Counted from the first letter of the stretch, positions 1 to 6,733 are shown. The stretch is DNA of 7,178 nt from JAWXTS01 sp044433305 (GCA_044433305.1 JAWXTS010000082.1:1-7178); one strand, 5' to 3'. Translations and numbers: made by a program. The notes: generated by a model from the letters alone, not told the origin.

Positions 1-893
1 GTAAATGTAGGACGGATAAGTATGTGACGGCAACGATATACATTATTTGGCATTATCTCTAGCATCTCAATAAGGTGGAAACCATATTCTGTTTCAACAA
101 CACCAGACACCTGACCAACAGCAAGTTTAACCATAGCCTCAGAGAAAGGTTTTACAAAACCATCTTTTGATGTAGGGTCCATCTCACCACCACGTACGGC
201 AGAACCATCCACAGAATACATTCTAGCTAGTACATCAAAACGAGTGCCATTCATGATACGTTCACGCATTTCTAGCAGGCGTTCGCGCGCTCTGAACTTA
301 GCATCTTCGGTTGAAGGTGGATATTTAGTTATTTGAGCATAGATATATTGTTCTGGGATTATAGGAAGTTCATCTTTATTTGTACGTCTGTAAAAACGCT
401 CTACCTCACTTGGAGTTACAGTTACGCTGCTCTCAATATCTTGTCTCATGGCTTGAGCATACTGAGACTCTTGGAAGCGAGTACGAATATCGTCTCTAAC
501 CTCGAAGATAGGTTTGTTGTAAAACTCTTCAACAGCCTTAACAGAACCGTGAGTTGCAACCTCTTGCTCTAGCACCTGTGAAGTAACAGATTCGATACTC
601 TCAAAGCTAACTGGTATAGAGTCGTGCAAAGCTTGGTTGTACAACAACTTCTGCATCATAAGCAACTCCAAAGCCTCGTGGCGAGCGTCGCGGTCAGAGG
701 TGTATCCTTGACTACGTCGTTGATTCAAAACCTCACCTGCTGCGGTCTCCAACTCAGACAACAAAATAGCTGAATTACCTACCACGGCTACAATCTCATC
801 TGCAACAACACGTTCTTGCGCATAAGTATTGAATGAACCAGCAGCTAAAAATGCTGCCAAAAATAAAATTGATTTAAACGCTTTCTTTAACAT
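1..893 (-). CDS. surA: SurA-type periplasmic peptidyl-prolyl isomerase/chaperone, C-terminus beyond the window
   Basis: Probable periplasmic chaperone and peptidyl-prolyl cis-trans isomerase that escorts unfolded outer-membrane proteins to the BAM machinery (family knowledge). The ATG is at 893-891; 297 residues are visible and the frame is still open at base 1. Residues 1-25 form a Sec signal peptide (MLKK, a hydrophobic run, then TYA before QE). Residues 29-50 (VVADEIVAVVGNSAILLSEL) are the classic start of the SurA N-terminal domain, which continues as helices to about 175. A first parvulin domain spans about 180-280, with the typical ARMYSVDGSAVRGGEM, FVKPFSEA and TEYGFHLIEM segments. A second begins at RCRHILIRP (287-295), where the window ends. 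It lies 10 bases downstream of the lipoprotein gene and is probably co-transcribed with it. The family is secure; the exact orthologue is less so, because Bacteroidota often carry several SurA paralogues. Confidence 0.93.
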   Translation of the reverse strand, partial: MLKKAFKSILFLAAFLAAGSFNTYAQERVVADEIVAVVGNSAILLSELETAAGEVLNQRRSQGYTSDRDARHEALELLMMQKLLYNQALHDSIPVSFESIESVTSQVLEQEVATHGSVKAVEEFYNKPIFEVRDDIRTRFQESQYAQAMRQDIESSVTVTPSEVERFYRRTNKDELPIIPEQYIYAQITKYPPSTEDAKFRARERLLEMRERIMNGTRFDVLARMYSVDGSAVRGGEMDPTSKDGFVKPFSEAMVKLAVGQVSGVVETEYGFHLIEMLEIMPNNVYRCRHILIRPTF

Positions 894-903
894 ATTTTTT
901 GTT

Positions 904-1773
904 TTAGTCTTCTTGGGTTAAATAAACTTCTACCTGCCCTTGCTCAAGGCCATATTTTACTAAGCTATCTTCTTGTGAGCGTATTATCGACTCCTTGCGA
1001 GAGTTGAATAATATGCGTCGTATTGTGCTCGATACCATCTCTATGGGCATTACATCGCCTGCCTCTAGAACCTCTGATATATAAGCGTAATATAAATTGT
1101 CTCCATCCGTAAAGTCATGTATCTTCTTGTCTGTTGTGATATAACCATAGTCATAATCGCGGCGGGTAGGTAAAAATGCCAATGCCTCATCAAAGTACGT
1201 CCACTGAGAGATGTTCTTATACTCAAGTTCGTTCTTTGCACATAGGTCCAAAAAGTCTTGTTGTGCGTCAGCATTAGACGAACTTATAAGCTCTTTTAGC
1301 TTTGGGGCCTGTCGAAACTTTGATGGCAACTTAACCATAAGTCCGCGCACCATGGGTCTATCTAAAATAAAATCAGAACGTCTATTGTTATAGTATTCAG
1401 CTATTTGCTCTTCAGTAAAAGCTGTATCTATATTGTTGTCTATATAATATTGTTCCATTCGGTAGGTTAGCAACGAGTTGCGATACTCCTCCACCTTCTG
1501 GTCTATGTCTTTCTGAGTAGAGCTAAATATCTTCTCAGCTTCAGCAATCTTAAGCTGTTTTTTTATCCACATATCAACATAGCTATCTAGCAATTTTATG
1601 CTATCTAGTGAGTCCATATTATCAAAAAAAACATCATTCAAATCCTCTAGAAACAGTATCTTGTCTCCTACCTTAGCCAAGGTTTGTTGTTCTTTAAAAT
1701 GGCTACGCCAATCGCTACACGATATACTCGCGAGCAAAAATAGTACAAGTGGTATATAACATTCTTTTTTCAT
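904..1773 (-). CDS. SurA/PpiC-related lipoprotein, foldase-like with degenerate isomerase domain
   Basis: Predicted lipoprotein of 289 residues, probably a chaperone or foldase paralogue of the SurA protein encoded 10 bases downstream. The ATG at 1773-1771 is preferred. A TTG at 1785 would add four residues, but it lies inside the -7 box of a good promoter and in front of the signal peptide. Residues 1-19 are a lipoprotein signal (MKKE, hydrophobic core, LASISC); Cys19 would be lipidated, though Ser at -3 is less usual than Leu. Residues 31-45 (TLAKVGDKILFLEDL) match the start of SurA N-terminal domains. Helical sequence follows, and 119-150 (FTEEQIAEYYNNRRSDF, then VRGLMVKLP) resembles the passage into a parvulin domain. 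After that I find neither the conserved GG-x-G nor the GFH-type motif, so isomerase activity is doubtful. Family placement is by motif reading; a chaperone role is inferred from it and from the neighbour. Confidence 0.78.
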   Translation of the reverse strand: MKKECYIPLVLFLLASISCSDWRSHFKEQQTLAKVGDKILFLEDLNDVFFDNMDSLDSIKLLDSYVDMWIKKQLKIAEAEKIFSSTQKDIDQKVEEYRNSLLTYRMEQYYIDNNIDTAFTEEQIAEYYNNRRSDFILDRPMVRGLMVKLPSKFRQAPKLKELISSSNADAQQDFLDLCAKNELEYKNISQWTYFDEALAFLPTRRDYDYGYITTDKKIHDFTDGDNLYYAYISEVLEAGDVMPIEMVSSTIRRILFNSRKESIIRSQEDSLVKYGLEQGQVEVYLTQED

Positions 1774-1782
1774 AATTAGCCA

Positions 1783-1814
1783 CAAAGATACAATTTCATC
1801 TCTAAGAACGCAAT
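1783..1814 (-). promoter_or_regulatory. Bacteroidota-type promoter for the lipoprotein-surA pair
   Basis: On the minus strand the -7 box TATCTTTG (1790-1783) fits the Bacteroides consensus TAnnTTTG exactly. A -33 element ATTG (1814-1811, one mismatch to TTTG) lies 20 bases upstream, directly against the stop codon of the CPBP gene. Transcription would start only a few bases before the ATG at 1773, giving an almost leaderless mRNA. It would let the two foldase genes be expressed apart from argF. Sequence match only; the start site is not demonstrated. Confidence 0.6.
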
Positions 1815-2768
1815 TTATAATGATTTATTATCTAGTTGTGGTTGCTGCTTACGGCTTAGGGCACGGAATAACAAAATAAATGAAATTAGAGTAACCGCAC
1901 CAGCAAAGGCATATATAACATTGTACACATGTGTATTAGTGATAATATCGCGCACAGTGATTATAGTCTGTCCCCCTAGCATCCAAATAAAATAACTAAA
2001 TATATTATTAAAGAAATGTAATATTATTACTGCCCACAGAGTACCTGTCCTATGATATATATAACCCAAAACAAGACCTACAAAGAACGCATTGCACATC
2101 TGTACTGGATTGCCATGCACAAGACCAAAGACAAGCGAAGACACCAATATTCCTATAATGGCATTATATCTATTGGTCAGTGCGCCTTGAATAACACCTC
2201 TAAACAACACCTCCTCGAAGAGAGGAGCCATGACCAATGCCGAAAGCATAAACCAATCTCCGCTGCCCATGATAGTGGATAGCTGATCGATATACTGTTT
2301 ATCAAATGTCGAAGTTAGCGGTTCGAGAACCACGCCCAAAGCTAATATCAAAACAAAGCCCCAAAGCACCGTAGCCATATTAATACCCTTTAGCGAAAAC
2401 TTCAGAGGATTAAATGTGCGGTTTGAACGAAAGTAGCTATACGGAAGTGCAAACAGAAGCGTCACACCAAAGGAAAGCACATATATAATAAATGTCTGCT
2501 TGCCCAAGTTGCTCTGGGCGGTAATTCCCATTAGGCTTGTAATCAGAACAGCGAGCATGCTAGAGGCAAAGAACACGCCCAGCAGAGCCAACAGGTCTAC
2601 AATATTAGGGAAGTTCTTCGGTCTGGCTGGGATTTCTTGCTGCTGATTATCATCCTCAGCATCCATCACCTGGTCTTGCGCGTTGACATCGTCCACAGCC
2701 TGCACATCAATCTCAGGCTGGTTTATATCTTGGTTTTCGTTCACAATAGAGCTTTGATTCTCTGTCAT
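1815..2768 (-). CDS. CPBP-family intramembrane glutamic endopeptidase (CAAX protease-like)
   Basis: Polytopic inner-membrane protein of 317 residues in the CPBP/Abi family, related to Rce1-type CAAX proteases. The family motifs are intact: EEVLFR at 185-190 (catalytic Glu pair and Arg), FGLVH at 214-218 and HFFNN at 251-255 (HxxxN). About eight hydrophobic segments are visible, near 55-80, 92-111, 132-152, 171-188, 203-217, 222-238, 243-262 and 283-302. The first 50 residues are a hydrophilic tail made mostly of Asp, Glu, Asn and Gln with a single basic residue, Arg49; it is presumably disordered and cytoplasmic. The ATG is at 2768-2766, 11 bases after the argF stop, so co-transcription is likely. 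Substrates of bacterial CPBP proteins are mostly unknown, and this phylum has no obvious prenylated targets. Proteolysis is a family-based prediction; a role in membrane-protein handling next to two foldase genes is speculation. Confidence 0.88.
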   Translation of the reverse strand: MTENQSSIVNENQDINQPEIDVQAVDDVNAQDQVMDAEDDNQQQEIPARPKNFPNIVDLLALLGVFFASSMLAVLITSLMGITAQSNLGKQTFIIYVLSFGVTLLFALPYSYFRSNRTFNPLKFSLKGINMATVLWGFVLILALGVVLEPLTSTFDKQYIDQLSTIMGSGDWFMLSALVMAPLFEEVLFRGVIQGALTNRYNAIIGILVSSLVFGLVHGNPVQMCNAFFVGLVLGYIYHRTGTLWAVIILHFFNNIFSYFIWMLGGQTIITVRDIITNTHVYNVIYAFAGAVTLISFILLFRALSRKQQPQLDNKSL

Positions 2769-2779
2769 AACTTTATTTT

Positions 2780-3796
2780 TTATTTATAATCTCCATGAAG
2801 TGTGGCCACCATAACAGCTTTTATGGTGTGCATACGGTTCTCGGCTTGATCAAACACGATTGAAGCCTCAGACTCAAAGACCTCGTCTGTAACTTCTATT
2901 TCGCTAAGGCCAAATTTCTCGTACACCTGCTGTCCAACTTTTGTGTTTAGGTCATGGAAAGCTGGTAGGCAGTGCATAAACTTAACATCAGCATTACCCG
3001 TAAGGTCCATAGCTTTTTTGTCTACGCGGTAAGCTTCCAATAGTTTTATGCGCTCTATCCACTTCTCGTCGCTCTCACCCATAGAAACCCAAACATCTGT
3101 ATATATAAAGTCACAGTCCTTGACACCCTGAGCAACATCGTCAGTAAGAGTTATCTTAGCACCTGTCTCTGCTGCAATCTTAAGGCACTCATCCACAAGT
3201 TCTTGCTCTGGAAAACATTCCTTAGGGCACACGGCTCTAAAGTCCATACCCATCTTGGCTGCACCGACCATTAGTGAGTTACCTACATTGTTGCAGGCAT
3301 CACCCATAAAACAATATTTGATTTGAGATAGTGGCTTGGTGCTATGCTCTTTCATAGTCAAGAAGTCGGCCAGAATCTGCGTAGGGTGAAACTCATTTGT
3401 AAGTCCATTCCAAACAGGGACTCCAGAATATTCTGCTAGCTGCTCTACAATGTCTTGTCCATAGCCACGGTACTCTATACCGTCGTACATACGACCCAAA
3501 ACACGTGCAGTATCTTTTATAGATTCTTTCTTGCCCATCTGGCTGCCAGAGCTGCCAAGATAGGTTGTAGTTGCTCCTTGGTCATGAGCAGCTACCTCAA
3601 ACGAGCAGCGCGTGCGCGTAGAGTCTTTCTCAAAAAGAAGTACTATGTTTTTGCCTTTCATACATTGCTGTTCTGTTCCCTCTCGCTTGGACGCTTTAAG
3701 GGCAGAGGCCATATCTAACATATATTGGATTTGGTCAGAAGAGAAATCAAGTAGCTTTAGAAAGCTGCGACCTTTTAATGAATTTTCAGTAGACAT
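2780..3796 (-). CDS. argF: Ornithine carbamoyltransferase
   Basis: Cytoplasmic enzyme that makes citrulline from ornithine and carbamoyl phosphate in arginine synthesis, or runs the reverse reaction in the arginine deiminase pathway. The chosen ATG at 3796-3794 (MSTENSLKGRSFLKLLDF) gives 338 residues, close to the usual ~334 of the E. coli-type enzyme. A GTG at 3820 would add eight unconserved residues. Active-site motifs are complete: STRTR at 59-63 (carbamoyl phosphate), HPTQ at 137-140, DVWVSMGE around 234-241 (ornithine) and HCLPAFHD at 275-282. The stretch around MGKKESIKDTARVLGRMYDG and the C-terminal FESEASIVFDQAENRMHTIK closely resemble E. coli ArgF/ArgI and catabolic ArcB. Sequence alone does not tell anabolic from catabolic use; no other arginine gene is in the window. 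It is the first gene of the minus-strand run and has its own promoter. Confidence 0.95.
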   Translation of the reverse strand: MSTENSLKGRSFLKLLDFSSDQIQYMLDMASALKASKREGTEQQCMKGKNIVLLFEKDSTRTRCSFEVAAHDQGATTTYLGSSGSQMGKKESIKDTARVLGRMYDGIEYRGYGQDIVEQLAEYSGVPVWNGLTNEFHPTQILADFLTMKEHSTKPLSQIKYCFMGDACNNVGNSLMVGAAKMGMDFRAVCPKECFPEQELVDECLKIAAETGAKITLTDDVAQGVKDCDFIYTDVWVSMGESDEKWIERIKLLEAYRVDKKAMDLTGNADVKFMHCLPAFHDLNTKVGQQVYEKFGLSEIEVTDEVFESEASIVFDQAENRMHTIKAVMVATLHGDYK

Positions 3797-3822
3797 ATCA
3801 AAAAAATTTATATTTAACACTT

Positions 3823-3865
3823 AAAAATATCTGCTCAAAGATACATATTTATCTCGAAAAATATC
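3823..3865. repeat. 9-base direct repeat around the argF promoter
   Basis: AAAAATATC occurs at 3823-3831 and again at 3857-3865 on the plus strand, 34 bases apart. One copy lies just downstream of the argF -7 box and the other touches its -33 element. The 5-base inverted pair TATCT (3828-3832) and AGATA (3839-3843) overlaps the -7 box. These could be operator half-sites, but AT-rich intergenic DNA produces such repeats by chance. Confidence 0.25.
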
Positions 3866-3868
3866 AAA
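3836..3868 (-). promoter_or_regulatory. Bacteroidota-type promoter for argF
   Basis: On the minus strand a -33 element TTTG (3868-3865) and a -7 box TATCTTTG (3843-3836) are separated by 21 bases, fitting the Bacteroides pattern TTTG ... TAnnTTTG. The transcript would begin near 3830 and leave a leader of roughly 30-35 bases before the ATG at 3796. No Shine-Dalgarno sequence precedes that ATG, as is normal for this phylum. The -7 box is identical to the one in front of the lipoprotein gene. Confidence 0.65.
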
Positions 3869-3906
3869 CTTCAACTCGTTTTTATTCTTTTTGCCCATAA
3901 GGAGGC

Positions 3907-3935
3907 TTTAGTATTTAATTTTTAGAATAATTTTG
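3907..3935 (+). promoter_or_regulatory. Possible promoter for the parAB cluster
   Basis: TAATTTTG at 3928-3935 fits the Bacteroidota -7 box TAnnTTTG. The best upstream partner is TTTA at 3907-3910, a poor -33 element with a short 17-base spacer. A second, weaker box, TAATATTG, is at 3938-3945. Either would give a leader of about 15-30 bases before the parA ATG at 3966. No better candidate is visible in the divergent intergenic region. Confidence 0.42.
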
Positions 3936-3965
3936 ATTAATATTGCAGTGTTAATAGAAGAGATT

Positions 3966-4739
3966 ATGAGTAAAATTGTAGCTTTGGCTAACCAAAAAGG
4001 TGGCGTAGGTAAGACAACAACAGCCATCAACCTTGCAGCTAGCATAGCAGTATTAGGATATAAAACACTACTTATAGATGCTGATGCGCAGGCAAACGCC
4101 ACATCGGGCCTAGGTTTCGACATAAATTGTCGTGGCCTATATGAGTGTCTTATAGACCAAGCAAGCATCGAAGATGTTATTATTCAAAGTCCTGACATTA
4201 AGAACCTCTCTGTTTTGCCTTCTAACATAAATCTTGTTGGAGCCGAGACAGAACTTACATCCATAGAAAACGGACACAGCAGGCTGCGCACCATACTAGA
4301 GCCTATAAGAGATAATTATGACTATATATTTATCGACTGCTCTCCCTCTCTGGGTATGACAACACTGAATGCTCTTGTTGCTTCGGACACTGTTCTGATT
4401 CCTGTTCAGTGCGAATACTTTGCTCTGGAGGGCCTAGGTAAGTTGCTTAATACGCTTAAACTGACCAAGGCAAAGCTGAATCCAACTTTGGAGATAGAGG
4501 GTTTCTTGCTTACCATGTACTCTAGGACCAAACTGTCAAACCAAGTGGTTACAGAGGTACGTGAGCACTTTGGCGAGCTGGCATACGAGAATATCGTTCA
4601 ACGCAACATACGACTTTCTGAGGCTCCTAGCTTTGGTAAACCAGCATTGCTATTCGACGCGTCGTCATCGGGCAGCATCTGCTACCTTAATATAGCAAAC
4701 GAATTTTTGCAACGTAACACACCTACAACAGAAGAATAA
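3966..4739 (+). CDS. parA: ParA/Soj chromosome-partitioning ATPase
   Basis: Cytoplasmic, nucleoid-binding ATPase that with ParB moves replicated chromosome origins apart. The ATG at 3966 (MSKIVALANQKGGVGKTT) gives 257 residues, the usual chromosomal ParA/Soj size. A TTG at 3933 would add eleven unconserved residues and overlaps the putative -7 box. The deviant Walker A motif KGGVGKTT is at 11-18 (Lys11 and Lys16), Walker A' DADAQAN at 38-44 and Walker B YIFIDCSPS at 120-128. The C-terminal RNIRLSEAPSFGKP at 213-226 is a Soj hallmark. There is no N-terminal helix-turn-helix, unlike plasmid type Ia ParA, which supports a chromosomal role. A purine-rich GAAGAGA just before the ATG is at most a weak ribosome site. 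parB follows after 9 bases. Confidence 0.97.
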   Translation: MSKIVALANQKGGVGKTTTAINLAASIAVLGYKTLLIDADAQANATSGLGFDINCRGLYECLIDQASIEDVIIQSPDIKNLSVLPSNINLVGAETELTSIENGHSRLRTILEPIRDNYDYIFIDCSPSLGMTTLNALVASDTVLIPVQCEYFALEGLGKLLNTLKLTKAKLNPTLEIEGFLLTMYSRTKLSNQVVTEVREHFGELAYENIVQRNIRLSEAPSFGKPALLFDASSSGSICYLNIANEFLQRNTPTTEE

Positions 4740-4748
4740 TAATACAAT

Positions 4749-5627
4749 ATGAGCAATCCTAGAAAAACCAAAGGTCTGGGCCGTGGCCTTGATGCAATAT
4801 TTAATGCCGAGGGTTCATCTTTACTACACTCTGTGCCATCGGCCGAGAGTTCAAGCATGGTAGACATAAACCTTATTTCGCCTAACCCTAAGCAACCACG
4901 ACAAGATTTTGACCAACAGGCAATAGATGAATTAGCTCAATCTATCACTGTTTTGGGCGTTATACAACCCATAACTGTAAAAAAAGAAAACGGCAGATAC
5001 ACCATCATCAGTGGTGAGAGACGCTGGCGAGCTTCTAAGATTGCAAGCCTAAGACAAATGCCCGTTTACATACGCGAGGTTGACGACAACTCGATATTGG
5101 AGATGGCTATTGTTGAGAACATTCAACGCCAAGACCTTAACGCTATGGAGATTGCCATAAGTCTTCAGAGACTTATAGACGAGTGTAATTTATCTCAGGA
5201 GGCATTGGCCGAAAGAGTAGGCAAAAAACGCTCTACAACAAGCAATTACCTAAGGCTACTTAAACTACCAGGAGAGATACAACTCGCCCTACGCAACAAC
5301 ATTATATCTATGGGCCATGCTCGCGCACTTATAACACTTGATTCTCGCGAGGCTCAAATTGCTATGCTCAAGAAGATAGTCGACAAAGGATTATCGGTAA
5401 GAGCCGTAGAGGAGCTTGTGAAAAAAGCTACTGCCCCAGAAAAAGAAAAGACTCAACATGATGATGAACTTCCAGAATATTATACTTCACTGGTCGAAAA
5501 CCTAGAAAAGATATTCTCTCAAAACATATCTATCAAGCGCACAGCGAGCGGCGGAGGTAAAATAATTATAGGCTACGATAACGAGCAAGATATTGAACGT
5601 ATCCTAAAAACTATACAAGGAATATAG
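4749..5627 (+). CDS. parB: ParB/Spo0J chromosome-partitioning CTPase and parS-binding protein
   Basis: Partner of ParA: it loads at parS sites, spreads along DNA as a CTP-dependent clamp and stimulates ParA ATPase. At 292 residues it has the normal length and all landmarks. KGLGRGLDAIF at 8-18 is the ParA-stimulating N-terminal motif. NPKQPR lies at 46-51, and the CTP-binding signatures are GERRWRA at 89-95 and ENIQR at 123-127. A helix-turn-helix spans about 148-172 (LSQEALAERVGKKRSTTSNYL), followed by GHARALI at 189-195. A charged linker near 228-242 leads to a dimerisation domain over the last 50 residues. The ATG at 4749 follows the parA stop by 9 bases, so the pair is co-transcribed. I saw no parS-like 16-mer palindrome built on CACGTG in the window, so its binding sites are presumably elsewhere. 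Confidence 0.97.
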   Translation: MSNPRKTKGLGRGLDAIFNAEGSSLLHSVPSAESSSMVDINLISPNPKQPRQDFDQQAIDELAQSITVLGVIQPITVKKENGRYTIISGERRWRASKIASLRQMPVYIREVDDNSILEMAIVENIQRQDLNAMEIAISLQRLIDECNLSQEALAERVGKKRSTTSNYLRLLKLPGEIQLALRNNIISMGHARALITLDSREAQIAMLKKIVDKGLSVRAVEELVKKATAPEKEKTQHDDELPEYYTSLVENLEKIFSQNISIKRTASGGGKIIIGYDNEQDIERILKTIQGI

Positions 5628-5635
5628 TGACCAAA

Positions 5636-6709
5636 ATGCTATCTAGAAATTTAAGCAAGATGCTTAAGGTATTGTTGGTACTGTTGTTAGTGATGACAAC
5701 AAGTGCGGTGGCGTGCCTTGGTCAAGAGCATAAAAGATATGAGGTTGTAAATGGCGTGCTTGTAGATTCTCAATCTAATGTCAGCCTTATCGAGGAGGCA
5801 TCGATAGGTTCTGACTCTATACGCAACCTTATCAGAGCCTTGTCCGACACGCTCACCAAAGCAGAACTAAGAGCCATCATTCGCGAGAACAAGGTGCGCG
5901 ACCCTTATATCACTTTCCGTGATTCTATGCCCATCTCACGCGTATGTATGTTATCTGTGCCTCTACCAGGCTTCTCTCAGGTCTACAACAAGCAGTACTA
6001 TAAGTTGCCTATCCTGTACGGTACAGTGGCTACAACAGCCCTGCTCTACTCAAACCAAAACAAGAAGTATCAGAGCTATAAAAGCGAGTATGACCAGATG
6101 GTTGCCGTAGGAGACTCTAGGCAGAACATCGACCCTGTGCAAACCAAGATGATACAGCACAACACCAACCGTCAGCTTCTGCTGGCAGGTGCGCTAGCCT
6201 CATACATATACTTTATTGGCGATGGAGCTTTGAACTACCAGTATGAGACCAACCCCATAAAGAAAGCCACAACCCTATCGACTATATGCCCTGGTGCAGG
6301 ACAAATATATAACAAGAGTTTTTGGAAAGTACCTATTATCTTAGGAGGTTTTGCAACCATGGGCTATATCATAGACTTTAACAATAGAGGTTATAAACGT
6401 TTTCAGACGGCCTATAATCTTGCAAGCGATGGCGACGACCTTACAGTAGATGAATTTGGTGGAGCATACAGCGAGAGCGTGCTGCTAAATATGCGTAAGA
6501 GCTATCGCCGTAATCGTGACCTTAGCATAATCATAACAGCAGGATTCTACCTACTTAATATTATAGATGCGCACGTAGACGCCCACATGAAAGATTATGA
6601 CATAAGCGACGATATATCAAGCATAAGCATACTACCTACTACCATAGACTGCGTTACAAGCACAGGAAGCACCCAAGGCTATGGACTATCATTATGTTAC
6701 TCATTCTAA
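5636..6709 (+). CDS. DUF5683-family envelope protein with a duplicated core domain
   Basis: Function unknown; the family is commonly found between parB and mltD in Bacteroidales. From the ATG at 5636 it is 357 residues. A GTG at 5627 overlapping the parB stop (TAGTG) and an ATG at 5660 are alternatives. Residues 9-26 form a hydrophobic signal; Cys27 after AVA could be a lipidation site, but the lipobox is weak. The core appears twice. Unit A (about 110-203) runs PGFSQVYNKQYYKLPI, two hydrophobic stretches, NTNRQ and IGDGALNYQY. Unit B (about 218-318) runs PGAGQIYNKSFWKVPI, hydrophobic stretches, YRRNRDLS and NIIDAHVDAHM. Unit B and the C-terminal DISDDIS...GYGLSLCYSF tail look like the single-copy family members I remember; unit A looks degenerate. 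Both units carry membrane-like segments, so inner-membrane attachment is plausible. Gene order suggests expression with parAB and the hydrolase. Confidence 0.85.
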   Translation: MLSRNLSKMLKVLLVLLLVMTTSAVACLGQEHKRYEVVNGVLVDSQSNVSLIEEASIGSDSIRNLIRALSDTLTKAELRAIIRENKVRDPYITFRDSMPISRVCMLSVPLPGFSQVYNKQYYKLPILYGTVATTALLYSNQNKKYQSYKSEYDQMVAVGDSRQNIDPVQTKMIQHNTNRQLLLAGALASYIYFIGDGALNYQYETNPIKKATTLSTICPGAGQIYNKSFWKVPIILGGFATMGYIIDFNNRGYKRFQTAYNLASDGDDLTVDEFGGAYSESVLLNMRKSYRRNRDLSIIITAGFYLLNIIDAHVDAHMKDYDISDDISSISILPTTIDCVTSTGSTQGYGLSLCYSF

Positions 6710-6733
6710 AAGAATATAAACTAAAATAAAAAA

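Noticed and set aside
333..572. 79-residue plus-strand reading frame
   Set aside because: It lies antisense to a well-supported SurA frame that reads continuously through the region, and its protein has no recognisable features.
2211..2228. Inverted repeat CTCCTC/GAGGAG that could form a hairpin
   Set aside because: It falls in the CPBP coding sequence over the conserved Leu-Phe-Glu-Glu codons and is explained by them; no T-run follows.
3500..3507. CACGTG core as a possible parS half-site
   Set aside because: The flanks (AA before, CAG after) do not form the longer palindrome around CACGTG that parS requires, and it lies in argF coding sequence.
3455..3824. Plus-strand reading frames of 87 and 70 residues antisense to the argF N-terminus
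   Set aside because: Both are shadows of the strongly conserved carbamoyltransferase frame and have no convincing start context or motifs.
3899..3905. Perfect Shine-Dalgarno-like AAGGAGG on the plus strand upstream of parA
   Set aside because: It lies about 60 bases before the parA ATG and no start codon with a worthwhile reading frame follows at ribosome-binding distance. Genes in this window do not use such motifs.
3933..3965. Eleven-residue N-terminal extension of ParA from a TTG codon
   Set aside because: The extension is unconserved, overlaps the putative -7 box, and MSKIVALANQKGG at the ATG is the standard ParA start.
5919..6110. 63-residue reading frame inside the DUF5683 gene
   Set aside because: It overlaps the first core unit in another frame; its Ser/Thr/Cys-rich sequence is a by-product of that coding sequence.
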